From contig CM037874.1 in assembly GCA_021292105.1 (NCBI GenBank), positions 28,031,083 through 28,095,082 of the forward strand: DNA of 64,000 bases. The letters are read 5' to 3'. The stretch's first letter is position 1. Each line of letters starts with the position of its first letter. Source of the DNA: Anadara kagoshimensis. Lineage: Eukaryota > Mollusca > Bivalvia > Arcoida > Arcidae. The translations under genes and the position numbers were made by a program. Below are positions 10,541-22,400 of this stretch, piece by piece. Below the pieces are notes generated by a model. That model worked only from the letters and a program-made list of their open reading frames with translations, ran no database searches and was not told the DNA's origin.

Positions 10541-11510
10541 TATTTAAAGATAGGATGTCATTTTATATCTGCATGTAGTGTTTGGTGATTTTGGGATGGT
10601 TTTATCTCTAGATATAACAATGCTTTGCGTAAAGTCTGATTCATAGGAATAAAGAAACAAATCAACATTGTCCCCATGGGAATACTGATTGATTATTGGA
10701 AAATTTTATTTTCAAACGTATGTAATCTATCAAGAAATCTTAATATTTAGGAGAAAGTTTCATTTGTACCCTCTATTAAAAATTTAATTTTGACCAAAAA
10801 GTCTTAAAATGGCCGATTCAAGTCATTTTGAACATTTTTGTGAAAATTATTTTTCAAAATTTTTTATGTTAATTATATCATGCTTTACGGTCTTTATACG
10901 ACCTCACGTGATGAAATACGAGGATATGGAATACATTTTGATAACATACGTCAGATTCAAATTATGACAATCCTGCAAAACTGCAATATAAGTTTATTAG
11001 GTTTTCATGATTTATTAGGAAAAATAACGTCGTTATTGCCGCAGCACAAACCACTCCTAAAATCATAAAAATAAAAGCTAACATTACTGCTTACAAAACA
11101 CAAAAATATATATAAAAATACAAGGACTTGAACTAAAGAAAAGACAAACCAGTGGGAGGCATTATCGTTTTTTGCCTAAATATGATATATCTGTTATGAT
11201 AGTTTATCAGATTGCATATTCATTAATAAAAATTGACTTTAGGAAACTCAATACTTTAAAGTTAAATAAAATATTTTATTATGAATTTCAGTAATACAAT
11301 ATATGGAATTTTAAGATCGCATTTTTTAATCATAAACTAAAAAGGTGAAGGACAAGGTCAGTGCGTTTGAAGGTATCTACTTCATATTTTTACAATTCCT
11401 CAAATAAATAAGCTATGCTTAATTGTTCAAAATATTGCCATAAGTAAATTCTAAAAAAATATTTTTGGTGACGCTATATTTCTCATTTCAACATCATAAA
11501 AAATTGATTT
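10541..11510. other. No recognised gene
   Basis: AT-rich. Frames near 10880-11068 are short and featureless. Confidence 0.5.
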
Positions 11511-11525
11511 CCACAATAGTGACCC

Positions 11526-11575
11526 AAGCACTACTGAGGAGGAAATATTTAAAAAAAACGGCTGTCTAGTGATGC
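11526..11575 (+). ncRNA. Degenerate hammerhead ribozyme copy
   Basis: Stem I strand AAGCACTA is followed by CTGAGGAG (one core change), an A-rich stem II that no longer pairs well, GGCTGTC and TAGTGATGC. The CGAAAC box is lost in an A run. Predicted inactive. Confidence 0.65.
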
Positions 11576-12174
11576 AAAACGATAACAGGTTATGTAATAA
11601 TAATATAGGCAATGGATTTTGAATGTCATATATTAATGAAAAACACTGATGCAAAAGACCCTTACTATAACAAAAATGCCAGAAATAACAATGCTTGTAC
11701 ATTAATCACTTAATATATTTCCCTTTCCAGAATGTGAAAACAGTGAAACAAACCCCTAATTTGCCAGCTTATATTCATATACAAGTGTCAATGCCCGTTT
11801 GCATACAAGAATAGATAAACGACCTTCAGAAATAAAAAAATAATGTCGAGATGAATTATATTGACAGCAGGTAGGTAGATGTAGCTAAATTCTGCATCAG
11901 TCGAAGGTAAATATAATTTTGCAAGCATTAGAAAATACTCAGATTAAATATCAAAGAAAGACAGTACAATATAAAGATAAGAAATAAATTATATAGCTGT
12001 AACGAAGTACATTTCTAAATTTTAGACCTCACGATGATTTATGATAAAGTCAAAGTTAGATTTGTCAGTTCTAAGATCAAAGTTTTAACTAAATCATAAA
12101 AAAATATCAATCCATGCTAAATCAAAATCTCATTCAAATTAAAAACGTTAAAGCTGGCAAATTATATTACACAA

Positions 12175-12530
12175 GTTCCACTAGTCAAGAACGGTCGGGT
12201 GCTCAGCAAGGGTAAACACCTCCTGTTAGCTAGCTACACTCTGTCTCGCTACATGCCTTATCAAAATTGGGAATAAAAGGAAAATGGAACTATAAGATGT
12301 CAATTATATCCAGGATCATTCTGGATACAGATATATTATATATTTATCAAGAATATTGTGATGACGACCGTAAAACCTTTTGAGGGCCTTGGTAAGCCTT
12401 GGTATGCAATATCCTTATGCCATTATTTATTTGAAAGCAGTTTGCTTCGTTGTATAAAGTTCCTATAGTGAAAACAATCTCTACTATGACGTAATAATTC
12501 TGAAACAAATACACCATACATAGGACATGT
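12175..12530 (-). mobile_element. Penelope-like element 3' fragment with RT C-terminus
   Basis: The minus strand near 12530-12420 encodes YGVFVSELLRHSRDCFHYRN and FIQRSKLLSNK, homologous to the RT end at 21500-21590. The tail follows down to about 12175. The frame is broken afterwards, so the copy is old. Confidence 0.8.
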
Positions 12531-13424
12531 CCCTTGTCCTGATATACTTTGCAGTTGAATACAAATAATAGTTACTAAAAACCTAACATTTTTCCTAATG
12601 TAAAGAAAACAGTGCCCCATCTGTGTCTACAATTATCAGAACTATTTGGCAGATGACAACGGAAGCGCGTAAGGTATATCTTGCATCCCGCATCTTAAGA
12701 ATGTTACTGGATGTACATGTGATCCGTTATGTAAATGTTGAGGCTGATAATGCTATAATAATAGCAGTAACGTCTATATTTACCAATAGGAATTCTGATA
12801 CTGCTTAGTATAGAGATATAAATGAAAAGTTCAAAACAAATAGTCTTTGAGGCTTTCTACTTCGAAAGAGTTAGATAAACCGTTTTTTATCATTTATTTG
12901 ATAAAGAATAAGTTAATTATGGGAATCTGGCATTGATAAATAGCTAAAATATATACTATTTTTGTTAGTAATGGTTTGCGTTTTTACGCACTACTGTTAC
13001 TTAAATAAGTGGAATGGATAGAGCCTTCGAAACCACATTTACTACAACCATTATCCGGGTACTATGTTTTGATCGGGCCTTTTTCGCCCATTGTCGTAAT
13101 TTCCTGTCAACTTAAATGATTAAATGACGTTTTGTAATAAAAATAGAAATCGTGCTAAGGTGATAAAAGCATAAAACTTGCCATGAACAATATATTTTGG
13201 TGTTCCTAATAAATTTTGGTATATCTCTTGATAATATGACCCTTTCCACGACAAATTGAAATAACCGTCCGTAACTTAAGATATTGTTGCATTTACAAAT
13301 CCAGTGATATTTTGAATATGGAAATGATATAAATATAAACTAATAATAAAATTTAAGTAAAATAATAGTCTTTAGAATGTTCCTCAAAACTACCAAAATT
13401 GAGGATGAATGATGACCAAATAGA
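12531..13424. other. No recognised gene
   Basis: A 61-codon frame at 12623-12808 is featureless. The rest is AT-rich non-coding sequence. Confidence 0.5.
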
Positions 13425-13540
13425 AAACAAACATACCAATCCATGTTCAAATGAAAAACTAAAACCAAAGATTAGGTTAACCAAGTGAAGCTACGTCATT
13501 GACGTGAGGCTAGGTGCACCGGAAGAGTAAGCAAAAGAAA
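13425..13540 (-). mobile_element. Penelope-like tail fragment
   Basis: ACATACCAATCCATGTTC and CACCGGAAGAGTAAGC identify a short, diverged tail. Confidence 0.6.
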
Positions 13541-13634
13541 AAAGTTTTTTTTTTATAATTTTGATTTTGTATTTGACGTCATAGTTCAAATTTTTTGCTC
13601 AAAAATAGATCAGCAAAATCATATCGAATCAAAT

Positions 13635-13900
13635 AGGGACATTCCTTCTATTTTCAAATCGCAATCTAAAAAGCACAGTAAAAACCTTGAAAACTGTCAA
13701 ATTAAGATAAACTCTTATAAAAAAAGAACAACATACTAATCAATGTCCAAATCACAATTTCAGGGCAAAGTAAACAATTTACAACTGACAAATTAGGCAA
13801 ACGCATGAACTTTCGCCATGGAAATGAGGCTGGGCGCTCAACTCCTGTTTAGGTAGCCGCATCCGTCACGTAATCAAAATTGAAAATGAATTATAGAATT
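13635..13900 (-). mobile_element. Two Penelope-like tail fragments, head to tail
   Basis: A weak piece at 13635-13715 (AGCACAGTAAAAACC, CTGTCAAATTAAG) is followed by a better one at 13730-13900 (ACATACTAATCAATGTCC, CAACTGACAAATTAGG, CTCCTGTTTAGGTAGC). Confidence 0.6.
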
Positions 13901-14842
13901 GTAATTCTGTTAAAGTATTGTGATGAATGATATCTAGTTTTTAATGACAGTAATCAGCAATAAATTAAGTAAAAGACAAGCAAAGATAATTGTAACGACG
14001 AGTCTCTGATGTGATAATTAAAATTAGACTGGCAAATAAAAAGATGGTAACATAAATATTTGATAGGAAACGCTCTAAGTTGTCCAAATTGGATAATATA
14101 AAGAAATCGGTTAATGATAAAAAGAAGGCCATCGTCCCTCATCTAGAAAAACATCAACTTTAATAAATGACCTTGCCACACCTTAAAATTCCTCTTAAGT
14201 AGCAATTACTTATTGGCTAACTTTTATAGGCGATAGTCAGACAGATATAATTTCTCTTACCCCGCCTCAAATTATTCTAAATCAAGGCTATATCGATTCT
14301 TCATCAGATTTTGCTATCTAAAATAACTGCACGATACATAAGTATCTATCTTTGAACAATAGATTATTATTATTTTCTTGACATTTATCTTATTGTATTT
14401 TAGTGCAATAAGTTTGGAACATTTTTTTTTATTCCAAACACTATGCCTTCTGTCACCTTTTGACTGAGAAAAGCACAATAAGGATACAGCAACATTTTTC
14501 TCCCTTAATTTGGTTTTAAATTCAAACTCGCAGTTTTAGTTGAGAAGATTTTTAAAGAATAATAAATAATACACGTTTGTTAAGAAATGAAGTTATTAGA
14601 AAATGCATTAAAAGCTGAACGATTAAATCACAACGACCTACTTTATTACATGTATTTTATTCTAAAAAGCTCCAAAAGAAATATAGAGAAACTATGTTTG
14701 ATACCACTATGAATGAAGTTATGAAGTTACAAGAAAAAAAATACTGTTTATTTAGCCTCTTTCGGAAAAAGCAAGATTGCAAAATAGTTTATACATGTAA
14801 ACACTAGTATGATGGATACAAATCGGTGATTCTTTTACTTAC
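13901..14842. other. No recognised gene
   Basis: AT-rich. The 62-codon minus frame at 13954-14142 has no motif. Confidence 0.5.
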
Positions 14843-15304
14843 ATGAGCCGAGTCGTTACTAAAAATTCCCGTTTTGGCTCCATCCTTGCTTCATATATCA
14901 TTTTATGCCACAAAATGTAACCTGTTTGCAATGATAATTTTTTTACAAAATGGCGGGGTTATTTATGTTACGTAGTCATGACGAAAGTGTTGACTATTTA
15001 TGTAGGTCAGTGCAATTCAAGAACGGATTGATTTTGGCGTAATTGGGATGACCAAAAACTACCTTTCAGTAGTAAATTCAAACTTTTAATTTCAACCTGA
15101 CCCTTAAGCTAACCTTTATTTTACCCCTTGCGAACCTACGTAAATAACAAATTCTTCCGTCATCATTACGTCACACGAAAGACGCCGCCATTTTGTCAAA
15201 AATCTTACCATTGTAAACACACCTAAAATACGTTTTGGTGTATTAAGGGCGTTTTAATACATGAATAGATTGAAATTAGGATAATTAGCAACGACTCGGC
15301 TCAT
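14843..15304. mobile_element. Inverted-repeat element (ATGAGCCGAGTCGTT ends)
   Basis: About 462 bp bounded by ATGAGCCGAGTCGTT and its exact complement AACGACTCGGCTCAT. Further inverted pairing exists inside (TTTACAAAATGGCGG against CCGCCATTTTGTC). Non-coding, and the only copy seen in this window. Confidence 0.75.
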
Positions 15305-15305
15305 G

Positions 15306-15541
15306 ATTTTTAACCGTGCCATTCAAATCTTTGAAATATTTATGTTGTTTCTTTCTCTACAGCAGAGTAAACAGACAGTAATTGATTTTTAACCGTGCCA
15401 TTCAAATCTTTAAAATATTAGCGTTGTTCCTTTCTCTGAAGCAGAGTAAACAGATAGTAATTGATTTTTAACCGTGCCATTCAAATCTTTGAAATGTTTG
15501 TGTTGTTTCTTTCTCTGCAGCAGAGTAATTAGATAGTAGTC
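15306..15541 (+). repeat. 79-bp tandem repeat, three copies
   Basis: Each unit begins GATTTTTAACCGTGCCATTC and ends with CAGCAGAGTAAACAGA-like sequence. The array abuts the end of the preceding inverted-repeat element. Confidence 0.9.
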
Positions 15542-15689
15542 AATATGTACATTTAAAAAAATACAAATTACCGATTCAGTTCAGTGGTCGTTAGGCACAT
15601 AAAGTAGGGAAAAACAGAAAACCCGGTGACAAAACACGATGTTAGAGTTTGTTGTCGTATCTGTACATTATTAAGCTTACTTTTCACTT

Positions 15690-15960
15690 TCAAAGTTGAC
15701 TCTGATATGTTGATGTCTTTGTGACCAGGATTGCGCTGGATATATTTAACGTCCCATAGTTCCATGTTCCTTTCACACAATTTTGATTACACACGTGGCG
15801 GTGTAGCTAAACAAGAATCGCTTACTCTTCTAAGCATCCGGCCTCACTTCCATTGAGGAAGTTTAAGTGTCTAACCTGACTTGTCAGTTCGAAAGTTTTT
15901 ACTCTTCTGGATTTACGCATCTGGATTGTGATTCGAACATAGATTAGTATTTTTGTTTTT
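15690..15960 (+). mobile_element. Penelope-like element 3' end fragment
   Basis: Starts in the last RT codons (GTTGATGTCTTTGTGACCAG) and runs through CCATAGTTCCATGTTCC, GACTTGTCAGTTCG and GATTAGTATTTTTG. Confidence 0.8.
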
Positions 15961-16124
15961 TATTAGTCCAGTATGTTAACACATAAAATATATCCCACAC
16001 AATGTCATACAACTTAGGAGAAAATATAATATAAAGTGAGAATTCCATTTATAATTCGCAGACAAATTCAATTCTATCGTTTCTTAAAGTGTACTAATTC
16101 TAAATGCCCTCTAGTAAATCAAGA

Positions 16125-16225
16125 ACAAATATACTAATCCATGTCCGAACACAATCCCAACTCAAATTAAAAAACTTAACCTTAGTGCGCCTGAAGGATA
16201 AGTACGCCCTGTTTAGCTAGCTATA
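16125..16225 (-). mobile_element. Penelope-like tail fragment
   Basis: AATATACTAATCCATGTCCG and GTTTAGCTAGCTAT with the middle shortened. It faces the plus-strand fragment ending at 15960. Confidence 0.6.
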
Positions 16226-16719
16226 AATAAATGAAATATAGTTTTTCTTTGCAATAAAAAGGCAACCTAAATAATGAGAAACAGCTTGATACTTTACGAT
16301 GAAACATTTCGGTATCTTTGTGATACATAAAAATATTTAGGAAACTGAATCTTAAAAGTGCACACTAAATACCTATCCTAATGAAGCATTATTGGGCAAA
16401 GCTAGACAGATAAATACGTATGTTTCTTTGAGAAAAAAAGGAAATACGCGTAATTTGCACATTCCCTGGGTTCAAATGCAAGGTTACTAGAGAATTATTT
16501 TACAATATCGACATTTCTCAACTTGAATTATTTGCGCATGTTTGTTGCAACATTGGTGGTTTGGACTCAAGAAACATACTCATAAATTGAAAATATTTTC
16601 TGACTATAATAACAGTAGTTTTAACAAATTTTCGTGCAGAAGTATCAAGGAGTGTGCAGGGGCATCTCTTGAGTCTTCCTTACTCACCTTTTAACTTATA
16701 TTAATTATGCAGTGTTCAT

Positions 16720-16815
16720 TGTTGCAATGGCTTCTTTCAAGAACATGTTTTCAGTTGTCTATTTCTTTGTTGCAATGGCTTCTTTCAAGAACATGTTTTC
16801 AGCTGTCTATTTCTT
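16720..16815 (+). repeat. 48-bp tandem duplication
   Basis: Two nearly identical units (TTGTTGCAATGGCTTCTTTC ... GTCTATTTCT) give a short repeated reading frame without other support. Confidence 0.85.
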
Positions 16816-17215
16816 TCTTCTATCTATGTACAAATCACAATTCCAAAGCAAAGTAAAAACCAGGGAAGTGAGCCCGTGTGCTCAGGAAGGATAAGACCTC
16901 CTGTTTAGGTAGCTACACCCGTCAAGTGTGCAATCATAATTGAGAGTGTATTTTAGTTTCAATCATTGTTATTCTGTTTAGAGTAATGTTATAAATAAAA
17001 TCTGCTTTTTAATAACGGTAATCAGCAACAAATTAAGTAAAAGGCAAAGTAAATTATGACAATGAATCTATTCCAATGCAAATCAAAAACAAACAAAAGA
17101 GTCCATGTCAAAATCACAAAATTTTGAACCAGGCATAAAAAGTAAAACACGTGAACGTCTACAAGGGATGTGAGGCAGGGTGCTCTGCGATTGTAAACAC
17201 CTCATTTCATTGTAC
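16816..17215 (-). mobile_element. Two Penelope-like tail fragments
   Basis: Pieces at about 16816-16945 (CAAAGCAAAGTAAAAACC, CTCCTGTTTAGGTAGC) and 17090-17215 (GAGTCCATGTCAAAATCAC, AAAACACGTGAACG). Both are diverged. Confidence 0.6.
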
Positions 17216-17290
17216 TTAGAATGCGGTTGGCTCTAGGGATGTTGAATAGCACTAGAACGGATATTATTCATTATCTACATGATCTGCTAA

Positions 17291-17805
17291 TGGATTCCGC
17301 TTAGTACTAGTCCGTGGGCTAGGTGGACCCACCGTGCAACACCCCAGGATCCTCCGATACCACGTTTTTCTGGTACCTTAGGGTGTCTAGTAATGGAATC
17401 AGGATGTTTCCCAGAAATAAATTGGGATGCTCTTCATGAAAAACTTCAATATTTAAGAGTACCTGAAAGTTCTCAGTAAATTTCTCTATTAGGGGTAGGG
17501 GAACGTTTTTATCGTTGTTTTCAATATTATTATGCAGATACAGATCATATTAGGTATCATTGTAAAGGAAACACAGCTTTTATAAAATACAAAGTTGGTT
17601 GATGTAGCTGCTTCTATGTCGTCACCATGACACAAGTTTTAAGGAAAAACGCTATGAAATCGTGTCAATTTATCCTTTATAAAATTATTTCTGTACAGCA
17701 TAACAAAACACATTAATGAATTGTAGTTATAAATGATCATATATTCTCATCTTCGATAAAAATTACCACTCTATTAGAAAAAAATATATTAAAGATAAGG
17801 TTATT
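17291..17805 (-). repeat. Dispersed repeat R, inverted copy
   Basis: About 515 bp that match, in opposite orientation, the segments 19575-19905 and 19938-20011 plus 21931-22400. Landmarks include GGTGGACCCACCGTGCAAC, TTCTGGTACCTTAGGGTG, GGGGTAGGGGAACG and CGAAGATGAGAATATATGATC (read on the appropriate strand). This copy is uninterrupted and serves as the empty site for the retroelement inserted at 20012. The nature of R is unknown. Confidence 0.7.
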
Positions 17806-17989
17806 GCAATTAAAGATGATTTGTGTTTGTATACAGCTTTGACATACTCCTGTATTCACATGAAATGCTTGGGGATAGTTTTCTCTTTTGAGACCTTAAC
17901 AAATGTACACTTAGTATTTATAAACTATAATGCAGATTGTCATTCATTGTGTAAGATTTTTTTTCCTAAAACCAGCTTGTTTTGTTCAA

Positions 17990-19045
17990 AGCACCTTGTA
18001 CCTCTTCTATTCCATCTTTTAGTCTATGAAGGATGATCTTTGACAGTATTTTCTCAGCTACATTGGGTAGTATGGTGCCTCTCCAGTTCTTACATCTCCA
18101 TTATCTGCCCTCTTGAGTAGTTTAATGAGATAGTCCATCTCCCATTGTGCTGGAATAATTTCTCTTATCCAGATGATGCACAGTAATTTAGATATTTATT
18201 TAGGTCCTATAGCTTTTCCTTTTTCAAGTTGATTTATATTTTTTTATTTCTTTTTTGTTGGCACTCCTTCCTTATTTTATTATCAAAGGTATGTGGTGTT
18301 ATGTCCAATATTTTTTATGAAGGTGGTCTTTTGGTATATAGTTAAAATGTTTAGCCCATCTTTCCTCTGTTGTGATCTTTTTTTTCATTCTTTCCTTACA
18401 CCGGTCTGTCTGTGTTTGCTGGTTTACCTGTGTGTTTCTTTGTTTTGGGTATAGATCTTCTAAGTTTCATTAGCTACTATTTCTTGTGCGGTTACAAGAT
18501 TTTCCATCTTCCATATATTTTTGTTCATCACTTGTTTGTGTTCCTTTATATTTCTTCCTTTGCCTCCTCATAGTCCCTTCATACTAATATTTTGCTAATG
18601 TGGTTCTGTTATTTGTTATTTTCTCTTGTATTTCCTTGTGATATTTTGTCTCGTGTTTTCTCTAACAACCATATTCTCTGTGTCGATATACCGGTATGCC
18701 CTTTTTATGACATCCCAGCTCTCATTATTATCACCTATAGTTGTTAAAGCATAAAACCTGTTCTTCAGACTAATCTTAGTTCTTCTTTCTTTTCCAGTTT
18801 TTTTCAATTTTCTAACATTAAACTCATGTTCTGTTTTTCCAGGATTTGTTTGGCTGCTTTTATTTTTATCTTTGTCATGATAAATTGGTGGTTCGAGATG
18901 ACATCTGCTCCATGCATTGCCCTGACAATGAATAGACTCCTCCTACATTTGTTCTATAGTTATATGGTCAATGTTTTTTCTCTGATACCGATGTTACTTT
19001 ATGGCAATCTTTGTGTCGAAATAATATACCTCATTGTAGTGATAA
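17990..19045 (-). pseudogene. Decayed LINE: end of endonuclease and start of reverse transcriptase
   Basis: Read on the minus strand. Near 19000-18840 is RAMHGADVISNHQFIMTKIK, matching the C-terminal end of an APE-type endonuclease (usual GADVxSDHHL; here SNHQF). Near 18807-18616 is LKNRFYALTTIGDNNESWD, the linker typical of LINE proteins. Near 18370 is ITTEERWAKHF. Near 18160-18000 is QWEMDYLIKLLKRADNGD then, in another frame, NWRGTILPNVAEKILSKIIL, the reverse-transcriptase domain 1-2 block. Frames change several times and stops intervene, so it is dead. The clade (RTE, CR1 or Jockey-like) is not certain. Confidence 0.75.
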
Positions 19046-19456
19046 AGCATAAAGATAATAAATAATATCTTTAGATAATTTCTATGAGTTTGCTCATAAC
19101 TGTTTGAAAAATGATGGAACTGCATCTCTGGGACTGTAGCTGGTCCGAAATCTAGCACAAATTCACCCTGGGTTAGTAGGATATACAGTTGGCAGTAAAG
19201 TAAAAGATTTATTATTGATGTTTTCTATTCGCTACAACTAGTCAACGGCAGAAATCGCATTTTAGGTTTCCACTGCTCTAGCTGCATATAACAATCCTGT
19301 GGCATATGACTACCATTAAAACAATTACTAAATCACCATTGGTAATACTTTGAACTAAAAGTCATTCTCAAACTAAGCTTTTTGTTAGCTATAGGATAAT
19401 GGTTGATGATGTTGGACATTTTTGTAAATTTGTATTGTTATGAATGTATAAAAAAT

Positions 19457-19486
19457 TGATGATGATGATGATGATGATGATGATAT
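19457..19486 (+). repeat. (GAT)n tract, possibly a LINE 3' tail
   Basis: About ten GAT units following GTATTGTTATGAATGTATAA-type sequence. Several invertebrate LINEs end this way, but no upstream coding part was found here. Confidence 0.6.
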
Positions 19487-19574
19487 TTATACAAAGAAAT
19501 ATACTGGGTCACTTTAATCGTGAAAACTATTAATTTTAAAATTCGATCAATTTTAAATAAGAGCATATCTTAAA

Positions 19575-19905
19575 ATTAATATATTTTTCATAACAGAGTG
19601 GCGTCTATTCTTTAATTGAAAATTATGATCATTTATAACAACAATTTATAAAGTAAATGAAAAGCATACAGTGCCTCAATGTGTTTTTTTGGGTGATACA
19701 GAAATAAATGCATATAGTATAATTTCAAATGATTCTATAGCGTTTTTCTTCAAAAATTGAGTTTATGACGTCATGGAAACGTCACAGTAATAGCTACACC
19801 AATCAAGTTTGTACTTTATAAAAGCTAAAGCTGTTCCCTTTACAATGATACCAAATATGATCTATATCTACATAATATCATCGACAACAAAGATAAAAAC
19901 GTTCC
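19575..19905 (+). repeat. Dispersed repeat R, partial direct copy
   Basis: Matches the left and central parts of R (AACAGAGTGGCGTC, TTTATGACGTCATGG, CCCTTTACAATGATACCAAA, AACGTTCCCCTACCCC), then stops. A new R start follows at about 19938. Confidence 0.65.
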
Positions 19906-19937
19906 CCTACCCCGTTTCGATCATATTTTAAAAAATG

Positions 19938-20011
19938 GCTAACTTTAATATATTTTTTCTAACAGAGTGGTGTCTTTTATCGAAGATGAGAATATATGAT
20001 CATTTATATTG
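19938..20011 (+). repeat. Dispersed repeat R, left piece of a copy split by a retroelement
   Basis: AACAGAGTGGTGTC to ATATGATCATTTATA. The matching right piece resumes at 21931 with ACTACAATTCATT; in the uninterrupted copy (17291-17805) these are contiguous. Confidence 0.65.
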
Positions 20012-21726
20012 CTGTTGCTCGTCTTCTCCCTATATTTATGGACCGGCTGGACATGTAATAACTCGTGATCTCAATATAATTGAGAACACCAAATTAAGAT
20101 CTTTACTTTCAAAAGGTCCTAAATATAGAGAAGCTCAACCTTTTACTTGGGGACAGAATTTCCGACTTGTCATGGATTCCGTTGAAGAGTACGCCAGACG
20201 TTGGGCTAAATTAGAAGATGTTGAGCTTGATACCTTATCCGACTGGATAAAGGTTGTGAGATCTTTCGTTAAAACTAGGATTGCCAAACTTAAAGGGTCT
20301 ATGAGTACTAAACCGTCTTCAGTACTCAAGGATCTAGAAATCAAGGCAATTCTTACAGACATACACAACAAATATGTTGTTGTCCCAGCTGATAAGGCTT
20401 CCAACAACATTATTCTCGTTTGTAAGAGATTCTACCTTGAATGTCTTATTAAGGAGCTTGGTTTAGATGGTATATTAAATAACCCTGCATATTCTAGAAC
20501 TAATTTTACCAAAGATGAAGTTCTTTCCAACCATAGGGGAGTTCTCGAGTCTTTCGGTATCAATCTTAAAGAGGAAGATCTTGATCTTCCTTACTTGTAT
20601 TGGATTCCTAAACTCCATAAAAATCCATAAAAGGAAAGATATATAGCAGGCTCATCTAAATGTACTACTAAATTATTATCGGTAACTCTAACACAAATTT
20701 TGACAATCGTCAAAGATGGTCTTCAGTCTTATTCAGAAAAAGTATATTCTACATCTGGAATCAACCAAATGTGGATTCTCAAAAATTCTAAAGAATTACT
20801 TGAACATCTTGCTTCTAATACTTTATCTCATGTAAAAAGTATAAAAACATTTGATTTTTCTACACTATACACCACAATCCCTCATTCTAAATTGAAAGAA
20901 CGTCTTAAAGAAATTATTCACTTGTCTTTCTTCTACAAAAACGGTAAGCCAAGATACAAATATCTGGTGCTGAACAGGGATTCTGGTTATTTTGTCAAGC
21001 ATCATACGGATTCCAAACAAAAATATACTGAAGATACCATCAACAAAATGTTGGAGTTTTTGATAGATAACATATTTGTTGTGTTTGGCAATATAGTTTT
21101 TCAGCAAACAATCGGTATACCAATGGGTACAAACTGTGCACCATTGCTTGCTGGCTGATTTGTTTCTTTATTCTTACGAAGCAGAATTTATGCAGAACCT
21201 TGTTAAATCTGGAGAGAAAACTGTCGCCAAATCATTCAACTCAACATACAGATACATAGATTACGTTCTGTCTCTTAACAATCCTAAATTTGGAGACTAT
21301 GTAAATGTCATCTATCCTAGTGAGCTTGAAATAAAAGACACGACTGATTTCTCAAGTTCTGCTTCATATTTAGACTTATACCTAAATTATGACGCACAAG
21401 AAAGGCTACATTTGAAACTTTATGACAAACGTGATGACTTCAATTTTTCTATTGTCAACTTTCCTTTTTTATGCAGCAATATACCTGCTTCTCCTGCTTA
21501 TGGTGTATTTGTTTCCCAATTAATACGCTATGGTAGAGCTTGTTCCCACTACGGGGACTTTGTACAACGAAGTAGGCTGCTTGCAAATAAATTGTTGACT
21601 CAGGGATATTGCAAGCCTAGGCTTATCAAGGCCCTCAAAAAGTTTTATGGCCGTCATCACAGTATTGTTGATAAGTTTGATGTCTCTGTGTCCAGGATTG
21701 CCTTGGATATATTTGACGTCTCATAG
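20012..21726 (+). pseudogene. Penelope-like reverse transcriptase, three disabling lesions
   Basis: Recognisable blocks in order: GPAGHVITRDLNI, LLSKGPKYREAQPF, VVPADKASNNII, YLYWIPKLHKNP (thumb/finger motif of Penelope-like RTs), ERYIAGSSKCTTK, KTFDFSTLYTTIPH (motif A with catalytic Asp), IGIPMGTNCAPLLA (motif B), then RYIDYVLSLN (motif C) and the C-terminal GRHHSIVDKFDVSVSRI. Lesions: a TAA stop at 20628-20630 directly after the HKNP block; a tandem duplication of GCTG at 21150-21157 that shifts the frame after motif B; and Tyr in place of the second Asp of the YxDD box (21262-21264). The frame from 19935 to 20011 belongs to repeat R and should not be counted as element sequence. Confidence 0.85.
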
Positions 21727-21930
21727 TTCCATGTTCCTTTCACACAATTTTGATTACACACGTGGCGGGTGTAGCTAGCTAAACAGGAGGTGCTTACCCT
21801 TCCGGAGCACCCGGCCTCACTTCCCTGGTGGAAGTTCACGTGTCTAACCTAACTTGTCAGTTCCAAAGTTTTTACTTTGCTTCTGGATTGTGATTCGGAA
21901 ATGGATAAGTATGTTTGTTTTTGATTGATA
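20012..21930 (+). mobile_element. Penelope-like retroelement, longest copy, inactive
   Basis: A reverse-transcriptase reading frame of about 570 codons (20012-21726) is followed by a 200-bp 3' tail (CCATGTTCCTTTCACAC, GGCGGGTGTAGCTAGC, CTTCCGGAGCACCCGG, GGAAGTTCACGTGTCTAACC, GGATAAGTATGTTTG). The tail is the part repeated some 25 times elsewhere in the window. The element is inserted within repeat R and starts abruptly at its 5' side, so it is probably 5'-truncated. No GIY-YIG endonuclease is found downstream of the RT. It is therefore either an endonuclease-lacking form or one with the endonuclease upstream (permuted Naiad/Chlamys-type arrangement) lost by truncation. Confidence 0.85.
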
Positions 21931-22400
21931 ACTACAATTCATTCAGTAAATGGAAACATACTTTGTCTTAATTTGTTTTATTATGCTGTACAGAAATAAT
22001 ATTATAAAGGATAAATTGACACGATTTTATAGCGTTTTTCCTCAAAACTTGTGTTTATGACGTCATGGTGACGACATTAAAGCAGCTATACCAACCAACT
22101 TTGTATTTTATTAAAGCTGAACATGTTCCCTTTACAATGATACCAAATATGATCTGTATCTGCATAATAATATTGAAAACAACGATAAAAACGTTCCCCT
22201 ACCCCTAATAGGGAAATTTACTGAAAACTTTCAGGTACACTTAAATATTGAAGTTTTTCATGAAGAGCATCCCAATTTATTTCTGGGAAATATCCTGATT
22301 CCATTACTAGACACCCTAAGGTACAAGAAAAAAGTGGTATCGGGGAGGGGGGGGGGGTTGGGGTTGCACGGTGGGTCCACCTAGCTCACGGACTATACCT
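21931..22400 (+). repeat. Dispersed repeat R, right piece, with a G-run
   Basis: Continues R after the retroelement: ATTATGCTGTACAGAAATAA, GACGTCATGGTGACGAC, CATGAAGAGCATCCCAATTT, CACGGTGGGTCCACCTAG. A G-run near 22344-22359 is absent from the inverted copy and could form a quadruplex. Confidence 0.65.

Noticed and set aside
19935..20011. N-terminus of the Penelope reverse transcriptase from the ATG at 19935
   Set aside because: These codons lie in repeat R, so the open frame upstream of about 20012 is fortuitous.
19575..22400. Pseudo-LTRs flanking the Penelope-like element
   Set aside because: The flanking direct repeats belong to repeat R, and an uninterrupted R copy at 17291-17805 shows the element inserted within R.
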